Below are positions 1-8,899 of a stretch of DNA of 59,371 nt, piece after piece. The DNA is from Christensenella hongkongensis (GTDB lineage Bacteria; Bacillota; Clostridia; Christensenellales; Christensenellaceae). The notes below the pieces were generated by a model. It was not told where the DNA came from, did no database searches, and saw only the letters and a program-made list of their open reading frames with translations. The DNA lies in assembly GCF_000981035.1 (NCBI RefSeq), contig NZ_LAYJ01000078.1, forward strand, positions 1 to 59,371, in the 5' to 3' direction. The position numbers and the translations under genes were made by a program. The number at the start of each line of letters is the position of its first letter. Position 1 is the first letter of the stretch.

Positions 1-345
1 GTGCCTGTTCCCAAATTTATATTTTAGATTTGCGTGCCTGTCAAACAGCATCATTGCACTTTTTCCTTTTAGGTATCCTATAAAGCTCGCTACACTATAT
101 TTTGGTGGTATACTCAACAACAGATGCACATGATCCGGCATCAAACTTCCTTCGATAATTTCTACTCCTTTGTATTTACATAACTTTCTGATACATTCCT
201 GCAAATCTTTTCTCACCTTGTTATAGATAATTTTTCTTCGATACTTTGGTGTAAATATGATATGATACTTACATATCCACTTACTATGCGCTAAACTTTT
301 ATCTATTCGAAAAACTCCTTTCTCGTTTTCATGTAGCCTGAACAT
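1..345 (-). CDS. tnpA: IS200-type transposase TnpA, 3' end beyond window
   Basis: Partial gene of 115 codons, open at the window edge. Y1-type (HUH) transposases of the IS200/IS605 family move single-stranded DNA. The translation has the family hallmarks KYHIIFTPKYRRK, the metal-binding HUH motif (DHVHLLL) and GYLKGKSAMMLFDRHANLK. The catalytic tyrosine helix would lie in the missing C-terminal part. The ATG at 345 gives a slightly long N-terminus and has no clear ribosome binding site. A good AAAGGAG lies inside the reading frame at 315-321, 8 nt before an ATA codon at 306 that would give a more usual N-terminus, so the start is uncertain. Whether the copy is active cannot be judged here. 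Confidence 0.9.
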   Translation of the reverse strand, partial: MFRLHENEKGVFRIDKSLAHSKWICKYHIIFTPKYRRKIIYNKVRKDLQECIRKLCKYKGVEIIEGSLMPDHVHLLLSIPPKYSVASFIGYLKGKSAMMLFDRHANLKYKFGNRH

Positions 346-371
346 CTACATTCTACTCGAAAGGAGTTTTT
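310..371. repeat. Inverted repeat around the tnpA start
   Basis: Perfect 12-bp inverted repeat, AAAAACTCCTTT at 310-321 and AAAGGAGTTTTT at 360-371. In the tnpA mRNA it would fold so that the AAAGGAG at 315-321 is paired and the ATG at 345 lies in the loop. Hiding of the ribosome binding site in a leader hairpin is known for IS200 and limits transposase synthesis; the same role here is inferred. Confidence 0.6.
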
Positions 372-392
372 TGCGCTGTAAGCTTTCTTTTT

Positions 393-411
393 CCACCCGT
401 TTAACGGGTGG
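393..411. repeat. Subterminal hairpin of the IS200-type element
   Basis: CCACCCG/CGGGTGG with a short TTTAA loop, 48 bp upstream of the tnpA start. IS200/IS605 elements carry such imperfect palindromes near their left end as the TnpA recognition structure. The exact element boundary cannot be fixed without an empty site. Confidence 0.55.
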
Positions 412-460
412 GTTTTTGTTTCGTTCGCTTCGCTCCCTCAACTGGCTAAAGACATACTAA

Positions 461-493
461 AAAGGACTGCGATTTTTTATTTCGCAGTCCTTT
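461..493 (-). terminator. Terminator after rlmN
   Basis: Perfect 12-bp stem (AAAGGACTGCGA / TCGCAGTCCTTT) with a T/A-rich 9-nt loop. On the minus strand it is followed by a TTTTT run, ending the priA-rlmN transcript. The plus-strand side is also T-rich, so it may work both ways and insulate the IS element. Confidence 0.8.
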
Positions 494-565
494 CTGTTTG
501 TTTTATACAAAATTGTCGGTTATTTTGTGAAAATCAGGGAAAATATTTCTATATCAGGGACCGGT

Positions 566-1603
566 TCACTTTATGTTTCCGCCATCCAAATGCTGTTGCC
601 GCAGCTGACCGCAGGCTCCTGCAATATCGCTTCCCATGGATTTCCTGACCGTTGCAGACAGTCCTTCTTCTGCAAGCATATCGCAAAAAGCGTATACCCT
701 GCGTTTTTCCGGCGCTTTCAGGGCAAGCCCGTCGTTTTGATTCAGCGGTATCAGGTTGATATGGCAATTCATCCCCTGCAGCGCTTCTTTTAAAAGCAGT
801 ACATCTTCCCTGCCATCGTTAAAACCATCGATCACAGCATACTCGATAATAATGCGCCGTCCGGTTGCCAGAAAATATCCGTTCGCCGCATCCAAAATAT
901 CTGCAATTTTATACTGCTTTGCGGAAGGCATAATTTTAACACGTTTTCCGTCCGATGCGGCATGCAGCGAAATCGAGAGTGTCACGGGTAAATTCTCCCC
1001 CGCAAACTGCCGTATGCGCTCCGTAAGCCCACAGGTAGAAAGCGAAATATTACGCATCCCAATATGCAGTCCCGCTTCGCTGTTTACAAGCCGCAGAAAC
1101 TTCACAACCTGATCATAATTATCAAAAGGCTCGCCCATCCCCATCAGTACGATATTCGTGATGTTTCTTCCTTCACCCTGGTCTGCATTCACCGCTGTTA
1201 CCTGCGCAAGTATTTCGCCCGCCGAAAGATTTCGTTTCAGCCCCTCGGCGCAGGAAGCGCAAAACTCACAGCCCATACGGCATCCAACCTGCGTAGAAAC
1301 GCAAATTGTATTACCATAATTTTTTTGCATGAATACGCTCTCCACGGTGCTGCCGTCTTCAAATTCAAACAGGTACTTTTTTGTACCGTCCACAGACTGC
1401 GCGACCGTTACTGTCCTTGCGTATCCTTCCGAATACCCTTCCCTTAATTTTCTCCGCAATTCCTTTGAGAGGTCCGTCATTTCTTCAAACGGTTTTCCCA
1501 TCGAAAGCCACTTCATAATCTGCCCGGCCCGGAACGGCTTTTCACCCATACCGGCAAGCAGGTCTTTTAATTCATCAATATTGTAATCCAGTAAACCGTT
1601 CAT
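566..1603 (-). CDS. rlmN: 23S rRNA A2503/tRNA A37 C2-methyltransferase RlmN
   Basis: Radical SAM enzyme that methylates C2 of A2503 in 23S rRNA and of A37 in some tRNAs. 345 aa, normal for the family. The iron-sulfur motif CxxxCxxC is CRMGCEFC (C108, C112, C115). The resolving cysteine of the methyl-transfer mechanism is in IAGACGQL (C331). The start codon overlaps the rsmB stop (ATGA at 1600-1603), so translation is probably coupled. It is the last gene of the priA-def-fmt-rsmB-rlmN run and is followed by a strong terminator. Confidence 0.96.
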   Translation of the reverse strand: MNGLLDYNIDELKDLLAGMGEKPFRAGQIMKWLSMGKPFEEMTDLSKELRRKLREGYSEGYARTVTVAQSVDGTKKYLFEFEDGSTVESVFMQKNYGNTICVSTQVGCRMGCEFCASCAEGLKRNLSAGEILAQVTAVNADQGEGRNITNIVLMGMGEPFDNYDQVVKFLRLVNSEAGLHIGMRNISLSTCGLTERIRQFAGENLPVTLSISLHAASDGKRVKIMPSAKQYKIADILDAANGYFLATGRRIIIEYAVIDGFNDGREDVLLLKEALQGMNCHINLIPLNQNDGLALKAPEKRRVYAFCDMLAEEGLSATVRKSMGSDIAGACGQLRQQHLDGGNIK

Positions 1604-2898
1604 ATTCTTTTGAGCCTCGCAATAAAAAATCCGTCGATTCCGTCTATATGCGGGAAAAGCTGCAGCATCCCACCGTGCAGCCTTTTCGAAAGCTTTTCCG
1701 GAAGATACTTGCCAGGTTCATTCATCACAAACTCCGGGTGCCCTTTCAAAAACCATTCCATATTATCCTCGTTCTCCGCGCGGTCAATCGTGCATGTGGA
1801 ATAAAGAAGCGTTCCCCCCTTTTTTACGTAAGAAGCGCAAGCCTCAAGGATAGCTCTCTGTGTCTTCACAAGCGGCGGTATGTCCTCTTTCTGTTTCAGA
1901 ATCTTAATATCCGGCTTACGGTATAAAAGCCCCAATGCAGAGCACGGCGCATCCACCATCACTACGTCAAAGCCGTCATGATAGTCGCAAATATCCTTAC
2001 TTGCATCCTGCACCAGTATCTGCGCATTTGCTACGCCCAATCGTTCAAAGGTCTCTTCAATCAGCTTTGCCCTGTGTGGATAAAGCTCCATCGATACGAT
2101 TTGCCCACCAGATGCAAATTGTGACGCATATGCGCTTTTTCCACCCGGCGCAGCACACGCATCGAGGACACGGTCCTGTTTTCCAATCCCTGCGGCGTGC
2201 ACGCACAGCATAGAAGCTTCTCCCTGAACAGCGATCCCCCCGCCGGTAAAAAGCGGCATTTTTTCAATCGAAGACGCATTTTTGATATAAAAGGCATCCT
2301 CTAAATATTTCCCTGCCGAAAAGTTCTCCGGCAACCGCATATCCCTGAGCAGGTTTTTCCGTACACAGGTCAGGGAATGGTCGTTCGAAAAACTCAGCAT
2401 CTGTTCGGTTTGCTGCTCGCCATATTCGGCAAGGTACTTTTCGCACAGCCATTTGGGATAGCTGTAAAAAATATGCAAAAATTCTGCGAGATCTGTTTCC
2501 CTGTCCGGGTAACTGATCTTCCCAAGGTTTTTGGAAAGATTTCTCAGCGTCGCGTTAACAAACCCTTTCAGTTGGCGTTTCCCAACCTTTTCAACGAGCT
2601 TGACGCTTTCGTTCACAGCGGCGGATGCCGGCACCGATTCGAAAAACAACAGCTGGCAGGCCCCGATCCGTAATATGTTCATAATCACCGCATGCACGCG
2701 TTTTGCCGTAATAAATTGCTTTAGCACGTAATCGATGCGAAATAGATTTTCTATCGTCGTATTTGCAAGCGCAGTAATAAAGCGCTTATCCTCCGCACTC
2801 CAGTTTGCAGATAATACGCGCTTGCTTTCAAGATTCAGATAGCTTTTATTTTTCAGCACATTGGATACGATTTCCAGTGCCGCCTGCCTTGCATTCAA
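1600..2898 (-). CDS. rsmB: 16S rRNA m5C967 methyltransferase RsmB
   Basis: SAM-dependent RNA cytosine-5 methyltransferase of the Fmu/RsmB family, 432 aa. An N-terminal NusB-like helical domain (about residues 1-130) precedes the Rossmann methyltransferase domain. Visible are the SAM loop ACAAPGGKS (about 248-254), the DAPCS motif with C319 and the YSTCT motif with C369; the last two supply the release and nucleophilic cysteines. It lies 6 bp after fmt and overlaps rlmN by 4 bp. Confidence 0.96.
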   Translation of the reverse strand: MNARQAALEIVSNVLKNKSYLNLESKRVLSANWSAEDKRFITALANTTIENLFRIDYVLKQFITAKRVHAVIMNILRIGACQLLFFESVPASAAVNESVKLVEKVGKRQLKGFVNATLRNLSKNLGKISYPDRETDLAEFLHIFYSYPKWLCEKYLAEYGEQQTEQMLSFSNDHSLTCVRKNLLRDMRLPENFSAGKYLEDAFYIKNASSIEKMPLFTGGGIAVQGEASMLCVHAAGIGKQDRVLDACAAPGGKSAYASQFASGGQIVSMELYPHRAKLIEETFERLGVANAQILVQDASKDICDYHDGFDVVMVDAPCSALGLLYRKPDIKILKQKEDIPPLVKTQRAILEACASYVKKGGTLLYSTCTIDRAENEDNMEWFLKGHPEFVMNEPGKYLPEKLSKRLHGGMLQLFPHIDGIDGFFIARLKRI

Positions 2899-2904
2899 AA
2901 TAAT

Positions 2905-3864
2905 CTATTCTCCATGTTTGTTGGTAAAAATGTAACCTTCTTCAACCTTTTTTCCGCGCAGGCTGTCTTTTGCCGCCATACGGCGCGCCCCCTGCCGCTG
3001 CATTTCCTCGATCACAATTATTCCGTCCTTTGCGCTGATGCCAAGCCCCTGCTTATCATTTGCAAAAAGTACGCTGCCACAGGGCTTTCCTGTCTCCCCA
3101 TTTTGTATACTGACACGAAAAACCTTGATCTTTTCTTCCCCATACATCATGTAAGCGCCCGGCGCAGGGTTCGTTCCGCGCACAAAGTCATAAATTTTCT
3201 CACAGGTCATTTCAAAATCAATTTCTCCAAAGCCTTTTTTAAACATTGGAAAATATGTTGCATCTTCTTCCCTTTGCGGCATACGCACGAGCGTGCCTGC
3301 TTCAAGCTTTTGCAGCGTGCGTTCGAGCACCTCCGCCCCAAGCGCGCTCAGCTCCCTGTAGAGCTCTCCCGCAGTCATGTCGTTTAGGATCGAAATACCC
3401 TGCTGCTCCAGAATATCGCCTGCGTCAAGCGCAAGCACCGTATACATTGTGGTAACGCCCGTTTCTTTTTCCCCATTGATGATCGCCCACTGGATCGGCG
3501 CAGCTCCACGCAGCTTTGGAAGCAGCGAAGCATGCACATTAATACAACCATATTGCGGTATCGCAAGAATCTCTTCGGTCAGAATATGTCCGAACGCCGC
3601 CGTTACCAGAAGGTCTGGGTTTAAATCCCTGATTGCCTGTACGCCTTCCGGCACGCGCACCTTCTCAAACTGGTATACCGGAATGCCCTGCTCCTGTGCC
3701 AGCACCTTTACAGGAGGAGGCGTCATCTTATGCCCGCGTCCGGCTTTCCTGTCCGGCTGCGTAAATACGCCTACGACATTATATTGCTGCTCAACCAGCA
3801 TCTTTAAAGCGGGAACGGCAAAATCCGGCGTCCCCATAAAAACAATCCTAGAGTTCCGGTTCAT
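2905..3864 (-). CDS. fmt: Methionyl-tRNA formyltransferase
   Basis: Formylates Met-tRNAfMet using 10-formyl-tetrahydrofolate. 319 aa from the chosen ATG at 3864, which begins MNRNSRIVFMGTPDFAVPAL and matches the usual N-terminus. Another in-frame ATG at 3882 would add six residues. Both lie inside the 3' end of def, and neither has a strong ribosome binding site, which suggests translational coupling. Catalytic-region motifs NVHASLLPKLRGAAPIQ and LDAGDIL are present. The def-fmt pair adds and removes the formyl group of initiator methionine. Confidence 0.95.
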   Translation of the reverse strand: MNRNSRIVFMGTPDFAVPALKMLVEQQYNVVGVFTQPDRKAGRGHKMTPPPVKVLAQEQGIPVYQFEKVRVPEGVQAIRDLNPDLLVTAAFGHILTEEILAIPQYGCINVHASLLPKLRGAAPIQWAIINGEKETGVTTMYTVLALDAGDILEQQGISILNDMTAGELYRELSALGAEVLERTLQKLEAGTLVRMPQREEDATYFPMFKKGFGEIDFEMTCEKIYDFVRGTNPAPGAYMMYGEEKIKVFRVSIQNGETGKPCGSVLFANDKQGLGISAKDGIIVIEEMQRQGARRMAAKDSLRGKKVEEGYIFTNKHGE

Positions 3865-4333
3865 CTTCCCTGTTATCCTCATTCACTTCCACGCGTTCAA
3901 CCATTTTGTCAGTAAACAATATGCCGTCGAGATGATCGATCTCATGCGCGAAGGCGCGCGCAAGAAGCTCTTCCCCCACATATTCGCGTTCTTCTCCATT
4001 GCGGTCAAGCGCCCTGACCGTCACCTTTGCAGGCCGAATCACATAGCCTGCGTCATCCGGCAGGGAAAGACAGCCTTCCTCTTCACGTTGTTGGCCTTCC
4101 GTATGCACAATTACCGGGTTAATCAGTTCTATCAGCCCCTCGCCCACATCGATTACCACCACGCGCCGCAAAACGCCTACCTGTGGAGCCGCAAGCCCAA
4201 CGCCCCGCGCTTCATACATCGTTTGCGCCATATCATCCAGCAAATCGAGGATGCGCTTATTGATCGCAGTCACCTCGCGCGAATGTTTTCTCAATCTCGG
4301 ATTATCGTTTAGTAAAATTGTTCTTGTTGCCAT
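3848..4333 (-). CDS. def: Peptide deformylase
   Basis: Metalloprotease that removes the formyl group from nascent N-termini. 161 aa with all three family motifs: GVGLAAPQ (44-51), EGCLS with metal ligand C88, and HEIDH with metal ligands H130 and H134 and catalytic E131. The 3' end overlaps the start of fmt. It lies 11 bp after priA. Confidence 0.96.
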   Translation of the reverse strand: MATRTILLNDNPRLRKHSREVTAINKRILDLLDDMAQTMYEARGVGLAAPQVGVLRRVVVIDVGEGLIELINPVIVHTEGQQREEEGCLSLPDDAGYVIRPAKVTVRALDRNGEEREYVGEELLARAFAHEIDHLDGILFTDKMVERVEVNEDNREDEPEL

Positions 4334-4344
4334 AGCTGCCTCCG

Positions 4345-6552
4345 TTACGCCATGTTTGCCGGATTGATATCGATTCCGGTCAATACACCTTCATATTTCA
4401 TACGATTAAACGTCTTAAAAATTTCGTCAATCATCTTTTTGTCGTCGTTTTTCAAATGGATCAATATCTGGTAACGTTCCATATTCTTGATGCGTTTGAT
4501 CGCCGATTCCGACGCCCTGATACTTATTATATCATTTTTATGCGGCAATAACACAGTTTTTAATTGATGGATAAAATCTTTCACCGCACTGATTACAAGC
4601 GTTTCCTTCTCCCCTGAAAACTGTATTTGCAGGTAGATGGAGAAAGGCGGCAGCTTGGCCATTTCCCTCATTGCGATTTCTTCCCGGTAAAAGCCCTCGT
4701 AATCATGATATTTGGCGTATTGGATCGCATAGTGCATGGGATTATAGGTTTGTAAAATCACAGTCCCCGGTTCCTTTCGCCCCGCACGCCCTGCAATCTG
4801 CGTGATGTGGCAAAAGGTACGTTCCGCGCTGCGGAAGTCCGGGATATTGAGCATCGTATCCGCAGCGAGTACTGCCGAAAGCGTCACATCCTTAAAGTCA
4901 AAACCCTTTGTAATCATCTGCGTACCAAGCAGGATATCCGCCTCGTGCGCCGCAAACTTCTCAAACAAACGCAGATGCGCGTCCTTTGTCGCCATTGTGT
5001 CAAGGTCCATACGCAATATACGCGCCTGCGGGAAAAGCTGCTTTACCTGCTCTTCAATTTGCTGCGTCCCGGTACCAAAATACTTCAGATGCGGCTTGCC
5101 GCACTCCGGGCAAGTCGTCTCCGGCGTTTTTGTCCTGCCGCAATAATGACATTTCAAAATATCCTGTGACTTATGATAAGTCATTGTGACATCGCAGCTA
5201 TCGCATTTCACCACATATCCGCAGGAACGGCACATCACAAATGTGGAATACCCCCTGCGGTTTAAAAACAACATGGCCTGCTTTCCAACCTGCAGCGTAC
5301 GTTCGAGTTCATCGTAAAGCCGGCCGCTGATTGCCGTACGGTTTCCCTGCTTCAGCTCATCGCACATATCCACGATCTCAACAGCCGGGAGCTGCAAATC
5401 AAAGAGCCTGTTGGGCATCTTTAAAATTTTATATTCCCCCTGCTGCGCCCTGTAATAGGTATCTACCTGTGGAGTAGCGCTGCCCAAAATCAGGATTGCG
5501 TCCTGGAGCTCGCAACGCTTCCGTGCAATTTCATGCGCGGTATATTTGGGATAATTATCTGCTTTATAGCTGGTTTCGTGCTCCTCGTCAATGATGATTG
5601 CACCGATATCTTCGAGCGGTGCAAATACAGCGGAACGCGCTCCAAGCACGATTCTGGCCTGTCCCCGCTTAACCTTCATCCATTCATCGAAACGTTCTCC
5701 TGCCGAAAGCCCGGAATGAAACACCGCAATTTCCTCATCGAACCGGCGCTTCAAAAACTGATAGGTCTGCGGTGTAAGCGATATTTCCGGCACCAGCAAG
5801 ATCGCTGTTTTTCCTTTTGCAAGGCAATCCCTTATTACCCGAATATAGATTTCTGTTTTTCCGCTGCCCGTTACCCCGTGCAACAAAAAACGCTTATTCT
5901 CATTTTCCAGTATTTCATCCAGCACCTGTTTTTGCTTTTCCGTCAGCTCAAAATCAGGCGTACGCTCCACCTGCTTTTCAAACGGCCGGCGCGAAACCTC
6001 AACGCCAACTACTTTGACCACGCCCTTTTTTTCGAGGGACTTTACAGCCGACGCATTCAGGTTTGAAAGAGGCGTATCTCCATATTTTTTCAGGTGTTCA
6101 ATTACCTCAAGCTGCCGTGGGAACTTCACGGCGCCGTCCTTTTTTTTAAGCGCTCCCTCAGCCTCTGATAAAGCGTTTCCTCCAAGCTCAAGCTTCACCT
6201 GGTTCTGCATTTTTGCCGCGATCCTGCCGCCTCTCACCTGTGCGGGCAGCATAAAACGCAACGCACTCGCAAGGGTTACGTTATACTTTTCTTTGATAAA
6301 TTCCGCAAGGGTAATCTGCTCCTGCGTCAGCGCGCAAAAATCGTCAAGCGGGCGTAATACATGCTTAATCTTTTCCGGCGGATATTCCGCAGTTTCCGTA
6401 AGGCCAATTACGACGCCCTCCGTCTCTCCCATTTTTCCAAACGGCACGGCTACCCGCATTCCCGGCATGATATTCATTTGTTCCGGTATCCGATATTCAA
6501 ACACCTTGTCCACTTGTGTGTGTGAGATATCGACAATCACGTTTGCGTACAA
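4345..6552 (-). CDS. priA: Primosomal replication restart helicase PriA
   Basis: 3'-5' superfamily 2 helicase that reloads replisomes at stalled forks. 735 aa. The N-terminal DNA-binding region is followed by Walker A GVTGSGKT (226-233), the DEEH box, and a zinc-binding insert with four CxxC-like pairs (from CRSCGY to CPECG). The start is TTG at 6552: a GGAGG lies 5 nt upstream and no better ATG exists. A terminator-like hairpin separates it from coaBC, so it probably heads its own transcript. Confidence 0.95.
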   Translation of the reverse strand: MYANVIVDISHTQVDKVFEYRIPEQMNIMPGMRVAVPFGKMGETEGVVIGLTETAEYPPEKIKHVLRPLDDFCALTQEQITLAEFIKEKYNVTLASALRFMLPAQVRGGRIAAKMQNQVKLELGGNALSEAEGALKKKDGAVKFPRQLEVIEHLKKYGDTPLSNLNASAVKSLEKKGVVKVVGVEVSRRPFEKQVERTPDFELTEKQKQVLDEILENENKRFLLHGVTGSGKTEIYIRVIRDCLAKGKTAILLVPEISLTPQTYQFLKRRFDEEIAVFHSGLSAGERFDEWMKVKRGQARIVLGARSAVFAPLEDIGAIIIDEEHETSYKADNYPKYTAHEIARKRCELQDAILILGSATPQVDTYYRAQQGEYKILKMPNRLFDLQLPAVEIVDMCDELKQGNRTAISGRLYDELERTLQVGKQAMLFLNRRGYSTFVMCRSCGYVVKCDSCDVTMTYHKSQDILKCHYCGRTKTPETTCPECGKPHLKYFGTGTQQIEEQVKQLFPQARILRMDLDTMATKDAHLRLFEKFAAHEADILLGTQMITKGFDFKDVTLSAVLAADTMLNIPDFRSAERTFCHITQIAGRAGRKEPGTVILQTYNPMHYAIQYAKYHDYEGFYREEIAMREMAKLPPFSIYLQIQFSGEKETLVISAVKDFIHQLKTVLLPHKNDIISIRASESAIKRIKNMERYQILIHLKNDDKKMIDEIFKTFNRMKYEGVLTGIDINPANMA

Positions 6553-6569
6553 TAAAACCTCCGCGTCCT

Positions 6570-6591
6570 AAAAAAGCGTACCAGGTACGCT
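6570..6591 (-). terminator. Terminator between coaBC and priA
   Basis: AGCGTA/TACGCT stem around CCAGG (6575-6591), followed on the minus strand by a run of six T. It lies 31 bp after the coaBC stop and just before the priA ribosome binding site, so some transcripts probably stop here. Confidence 0.65.
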
Positions 6592-6621
6592 CTTTCGTCT
6601 CGTGTTTATAACTGAAACTCC

Positions 6622-7812
6622 CTACTGCCGGTTATCACTGATAATCTCCATTATAATTTTATCCGCCAAATTACGTTTGCTGTCGCGCTCAAAATGTGTC
6701 GCTCCTCCGCTTCGCTTATAAATCGAGACGGCATTGTACTCGCTGTCAAACCCTGCATCCAAGCCGGATACATCGTTTGCAATAATCATATCGAGATTCT
6801 TGCGGGAGAGTTTGTCCTTTGCGTATCCTTCCAGATTCTGCGTTTCCGCTGCAAAGCCCGCAAGATAAGCGCTCTTATTCTTTCCAAGCTCGGACAGGAT
6901 GTCCTTTGTTTTCTCCAGCTCAATCGTAAGGCTGTCCTGCTTTTTCATCTTATGCTCCGCACATTTTACAGGCGCATAATCCGCAACGGCAGCGCACATG
7001 ATGATAATATCCGCTTTTTGCCGCAGCTCCATCACCTGCTCATACATTTGCGCTGCACTCTGTACCGGGTATACGGACACATCCCGCGGCGCGGGTATTG
7101 CAACCGGACCGGAAACAAGATGTACTTCCGCCCCATGCCGCATCGCGCTTTCCGCAAGCGCATAGCCCATCTTTCCGGAAGAACGATTCGTCAAATACCG
7201 TACCGGATCAATCGCTTCACGTGTCGGCCCCGCGGTGATCAATACCTTTTTTCCGGCAAGCTCACTCTTTTTTTTTAATACTTCTTCAACCGCGGCAAGA
7301 ATTTCCTGCGGTTCGCGCATTCGTCCCTGTCCTGTGTCCCCACAGGCAAGCTCTCCCGCCTCTGGTGCGATAATAAAAAATCCCCTGTCACGCAGTATCT
7401 GCAAATTCACCTGCGTTGCAATATTCTCATACATTGCCGTGTTCATCGCCGGTGCGACAAAAACCGGGCACTTGCATGCAAGCAGTGTCGTCGTCAGCAT
7501 ATTATCCGCAATGCCGCACGCAAGCTTTGCAATCGTGTTTGCCGAAGCAGGCGCAACAATGGCAAGCTCCGCTTTCTTTGCAAGCGCAATATGCTCCACT
7601 TCCCACGGTTTTTCCCGCGAGAATAAATCTGTCGTCACCGCATTTTTACTGAGCGTTTCAAAAGTAAGCGGCGTAACAAAACGGGCGGCAGCCTCTGTCA
7701 TAACAACATCCACTTCCGCTCCCGCTTTTTTCAGCATACTTGTAAGATTTGCGCTCTTGTAGGCTGCAATTCCGCCTGTCACGCCCAAAAGGACGTTCTT
7801 TCCTTCTAACAT
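6622..7812 (-). CDS. coaBC: Phosphopantothenoylcysteine decarboxylase/synthetase CoaBC
   Basis: Bifunctional flavoprotein of coenzyme A synthesis: it joins cysteine to 4'-phosphopantothenate (CoaB) and decarboxylates the product (CoaC). 396 aa. The CoaC half opens with GVTGGIAAYKS and has the substrate-clamp motif PAMNTAMY. The CoaB half starts with ITAGPTREAIDPVRYLTN and SSGKMG. It begins 3 bp after rpoZ, the usual Firmicute order. Confidence 0.95.
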   Translation of the reverse strand: MLEGKNVLLGVTGGIAAYKSANLTSMLKKAGAEVDVVMTEAAARFVTPLTFETLSKNAVTTDLFSREKPWEVEHIALAKKAELAIVAPASANTIAKLACGIADNMLTTTLLACKCPVFVAPAMNTAMYENIATQVNLQILRDRGFFIIAPEAGELACGDTGQGRMREPQEILAAVEEVLKKKSELAGKKVLITAGPTREAIDPVRYLTNRSSGKMGYALAESAMRHGAEVHLVSGPVAIPAPRDVSVYPVQSAAQMYEQVMELRQKADIIIMCAAVADYAPVKCAEHKMKKQDSLTIELEKTKDILSELGKNKSAYLAGFAAETQNLEGYAKDKLSRKNLDMIIANDVSGLDAGFDSEYNAVSIYKRSGGATHFERDSKRNLADKIIMEIISDNRQ

Positions 7813-7814
7813 TT

Positions 7815-8021
7815 CTATTTGATTCCGTCTGTTACCCTGATGTAAGTTACCTTATCCTTCAACACTTCGTCAACAGCCTGCGATACCGGATTCTTATCTG
7901 CCGGCTCCGTAAGAGGCTGCGCCCCGTCAATCAACTGACGTGCACGTTTTGCCGTTTCCACTACCAGCGTGTATCTGCAGTCCACCTTGGAAAGCAAGTC
8001 GTTCAACTCCAAATGTATCAT
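7815..8021 (-). CDS. rpoZ: RNA polymerase omega subunit
   Basis: Small subunit that helps fold and hold the beta' subunit of RNA polymerase. 68 aa, starting MIHLELNDLLSKVDCRYTLV, with the family segment ETAKRARQL. GGAGG ribosome binding site. The position between gmk and coaBC is the classic one. Confidence 0.93.
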   Translation of the reverse strand: MIHLELNDLLSKVDCRYTLVVETAKRARQLIDGAQPLTEPADKNPVSQAVDEVLKDKVTYIRVTDGIK

Positions 8022-8048
8022 AAAATAAAACCTCCGTTTTTCTCTTCC

Positions 8049-8609
8049 TTAACTATTCTGTATGATGCTGCGGATTTCCTCCACAGCGGTCATTAAATCA
8101 TCGTTTACCACTTTATATCCATAACGGTCTGCATAAGCCATTTCAGTCTTTGCCTTTCCAAACCGTTTTGCGATCTGCTCTTCCGTTTCCGTCCCCCGTC
8201 CACGAAGGCGTTCCAGCAATATTTCCTCCGACGGCGGAAGAATAAATATCATCATTGCCTGCGGATAATTTTCCTTCACCTGCACCGCTCCCTGCACGTC
8301 GATTTCCAGAATAACGTTTTTGCCCTGGCTCAATTTGTTGAGCACATATTCCTTTGGCGTGCCATAGCAGCATCCAAATACGTCCGCATATTCCAGAAAT
8401 GCGTTCTCATCGATCATTTTACGGAATTGCTCAGGCGTTTTAAAAAAATAATTTACGCCTTCGCGCTCCTGCCCGCGCGGTTTCCTGGTGGTGCACGAAA
8501 TCGAAAGCTCGTAGGAACCATCCTTCAAAAGCTGCTCCACAATCGTTCCTTTTCCCGCACCGGAAGGGCCGGAAATAATAATCAATTTCCCTGTTTTTTG
8601 CTCACTCAT
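8049..8609 (-). CDS. gmk: Guanylate kinase
   Basis: Phosphorylates GMP to GDP with ATP. 186 aa. P-loop GPSGAGKGT (14-22), the GMP-binding segment TTRKPRGQEREGVNYFF, and the lid region RLRGRGTE. It follows remA by 13 bp, as in many Firmicutes. Confidence 0.96.
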   Translation of the reverse strand: MSEQKTGKLIIISGPSGAGKGTIVEQLLKDGSYELSISCTTRKPRGQEREGVNYFFKTPEQFRKMIDENAFLEYADVFGCCYGTPKEYVLNKLSQGKNVILEIDVQGAVQVKENYPQAMMIFILPPSEEILLERLRGRGTETEEQIAKRFGKAKTEMAYADRYGYKVVNDDLMTAVEEIRSIIQNS

Positions 8610-8622
8610 TCTTCGCCTGTCC

Positions 8623-8886
8623 TCAATCGTCAGAATCGTCGTTGTCTTTCGTAATGATCCTGTTGGCGACTGTCTCCGGCTGAACTGCCGATAAGATCAC
8701 ATGATCGCTGTCCATGATCACGACTGCGCGCGTACGCCTTCCATAAGTAGCGTCAATGAGCCTGCCCTTTGCGCGTGCTTCCGAGATGATCCTTTTGATC
8801 GGCGCCGACTCCGGACTCACAATCGCGACCAGTCTGCTTGCCGAAGCAATGTTGCCAAATCCTATATTGATAAGCTTGATAGCCAT
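8623..8886 (-). CDS. remA: RemA family DNA-binding regulator (DUF370)
   Basis: 87 aa, full length for the family and close in pattern to Bacillus RemA ([12 protein letters not shown], the segment [21 protein letters not shown]). In Bacillus, RemA is an oligomeric DNA-binding activator of biofilm-matrix and osmoprotection genes; its target here is unknown. It sits between yicC and gmk, the conserved Firmicute arrangement. GAGGAG ribosome binding site. Confidence 0.92.
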   Translation of the reverse strand: MAIKLINIGFGNIASASRLVAIVSPESAPIKRIISEARAKGRLIDATYGRRTRAVVIMDSDHVILSAVQPETVANRIITKDNDDSDD

Positions 8887-8899
8887 ATGATCTTTCTCC

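Noticed and set aside
3377-4312. Plus-strand frame of 311 codons antisense to fmt and def
   Set aside because: Both minus-strand genes carry catalytic motifs; the opposite frame has none.
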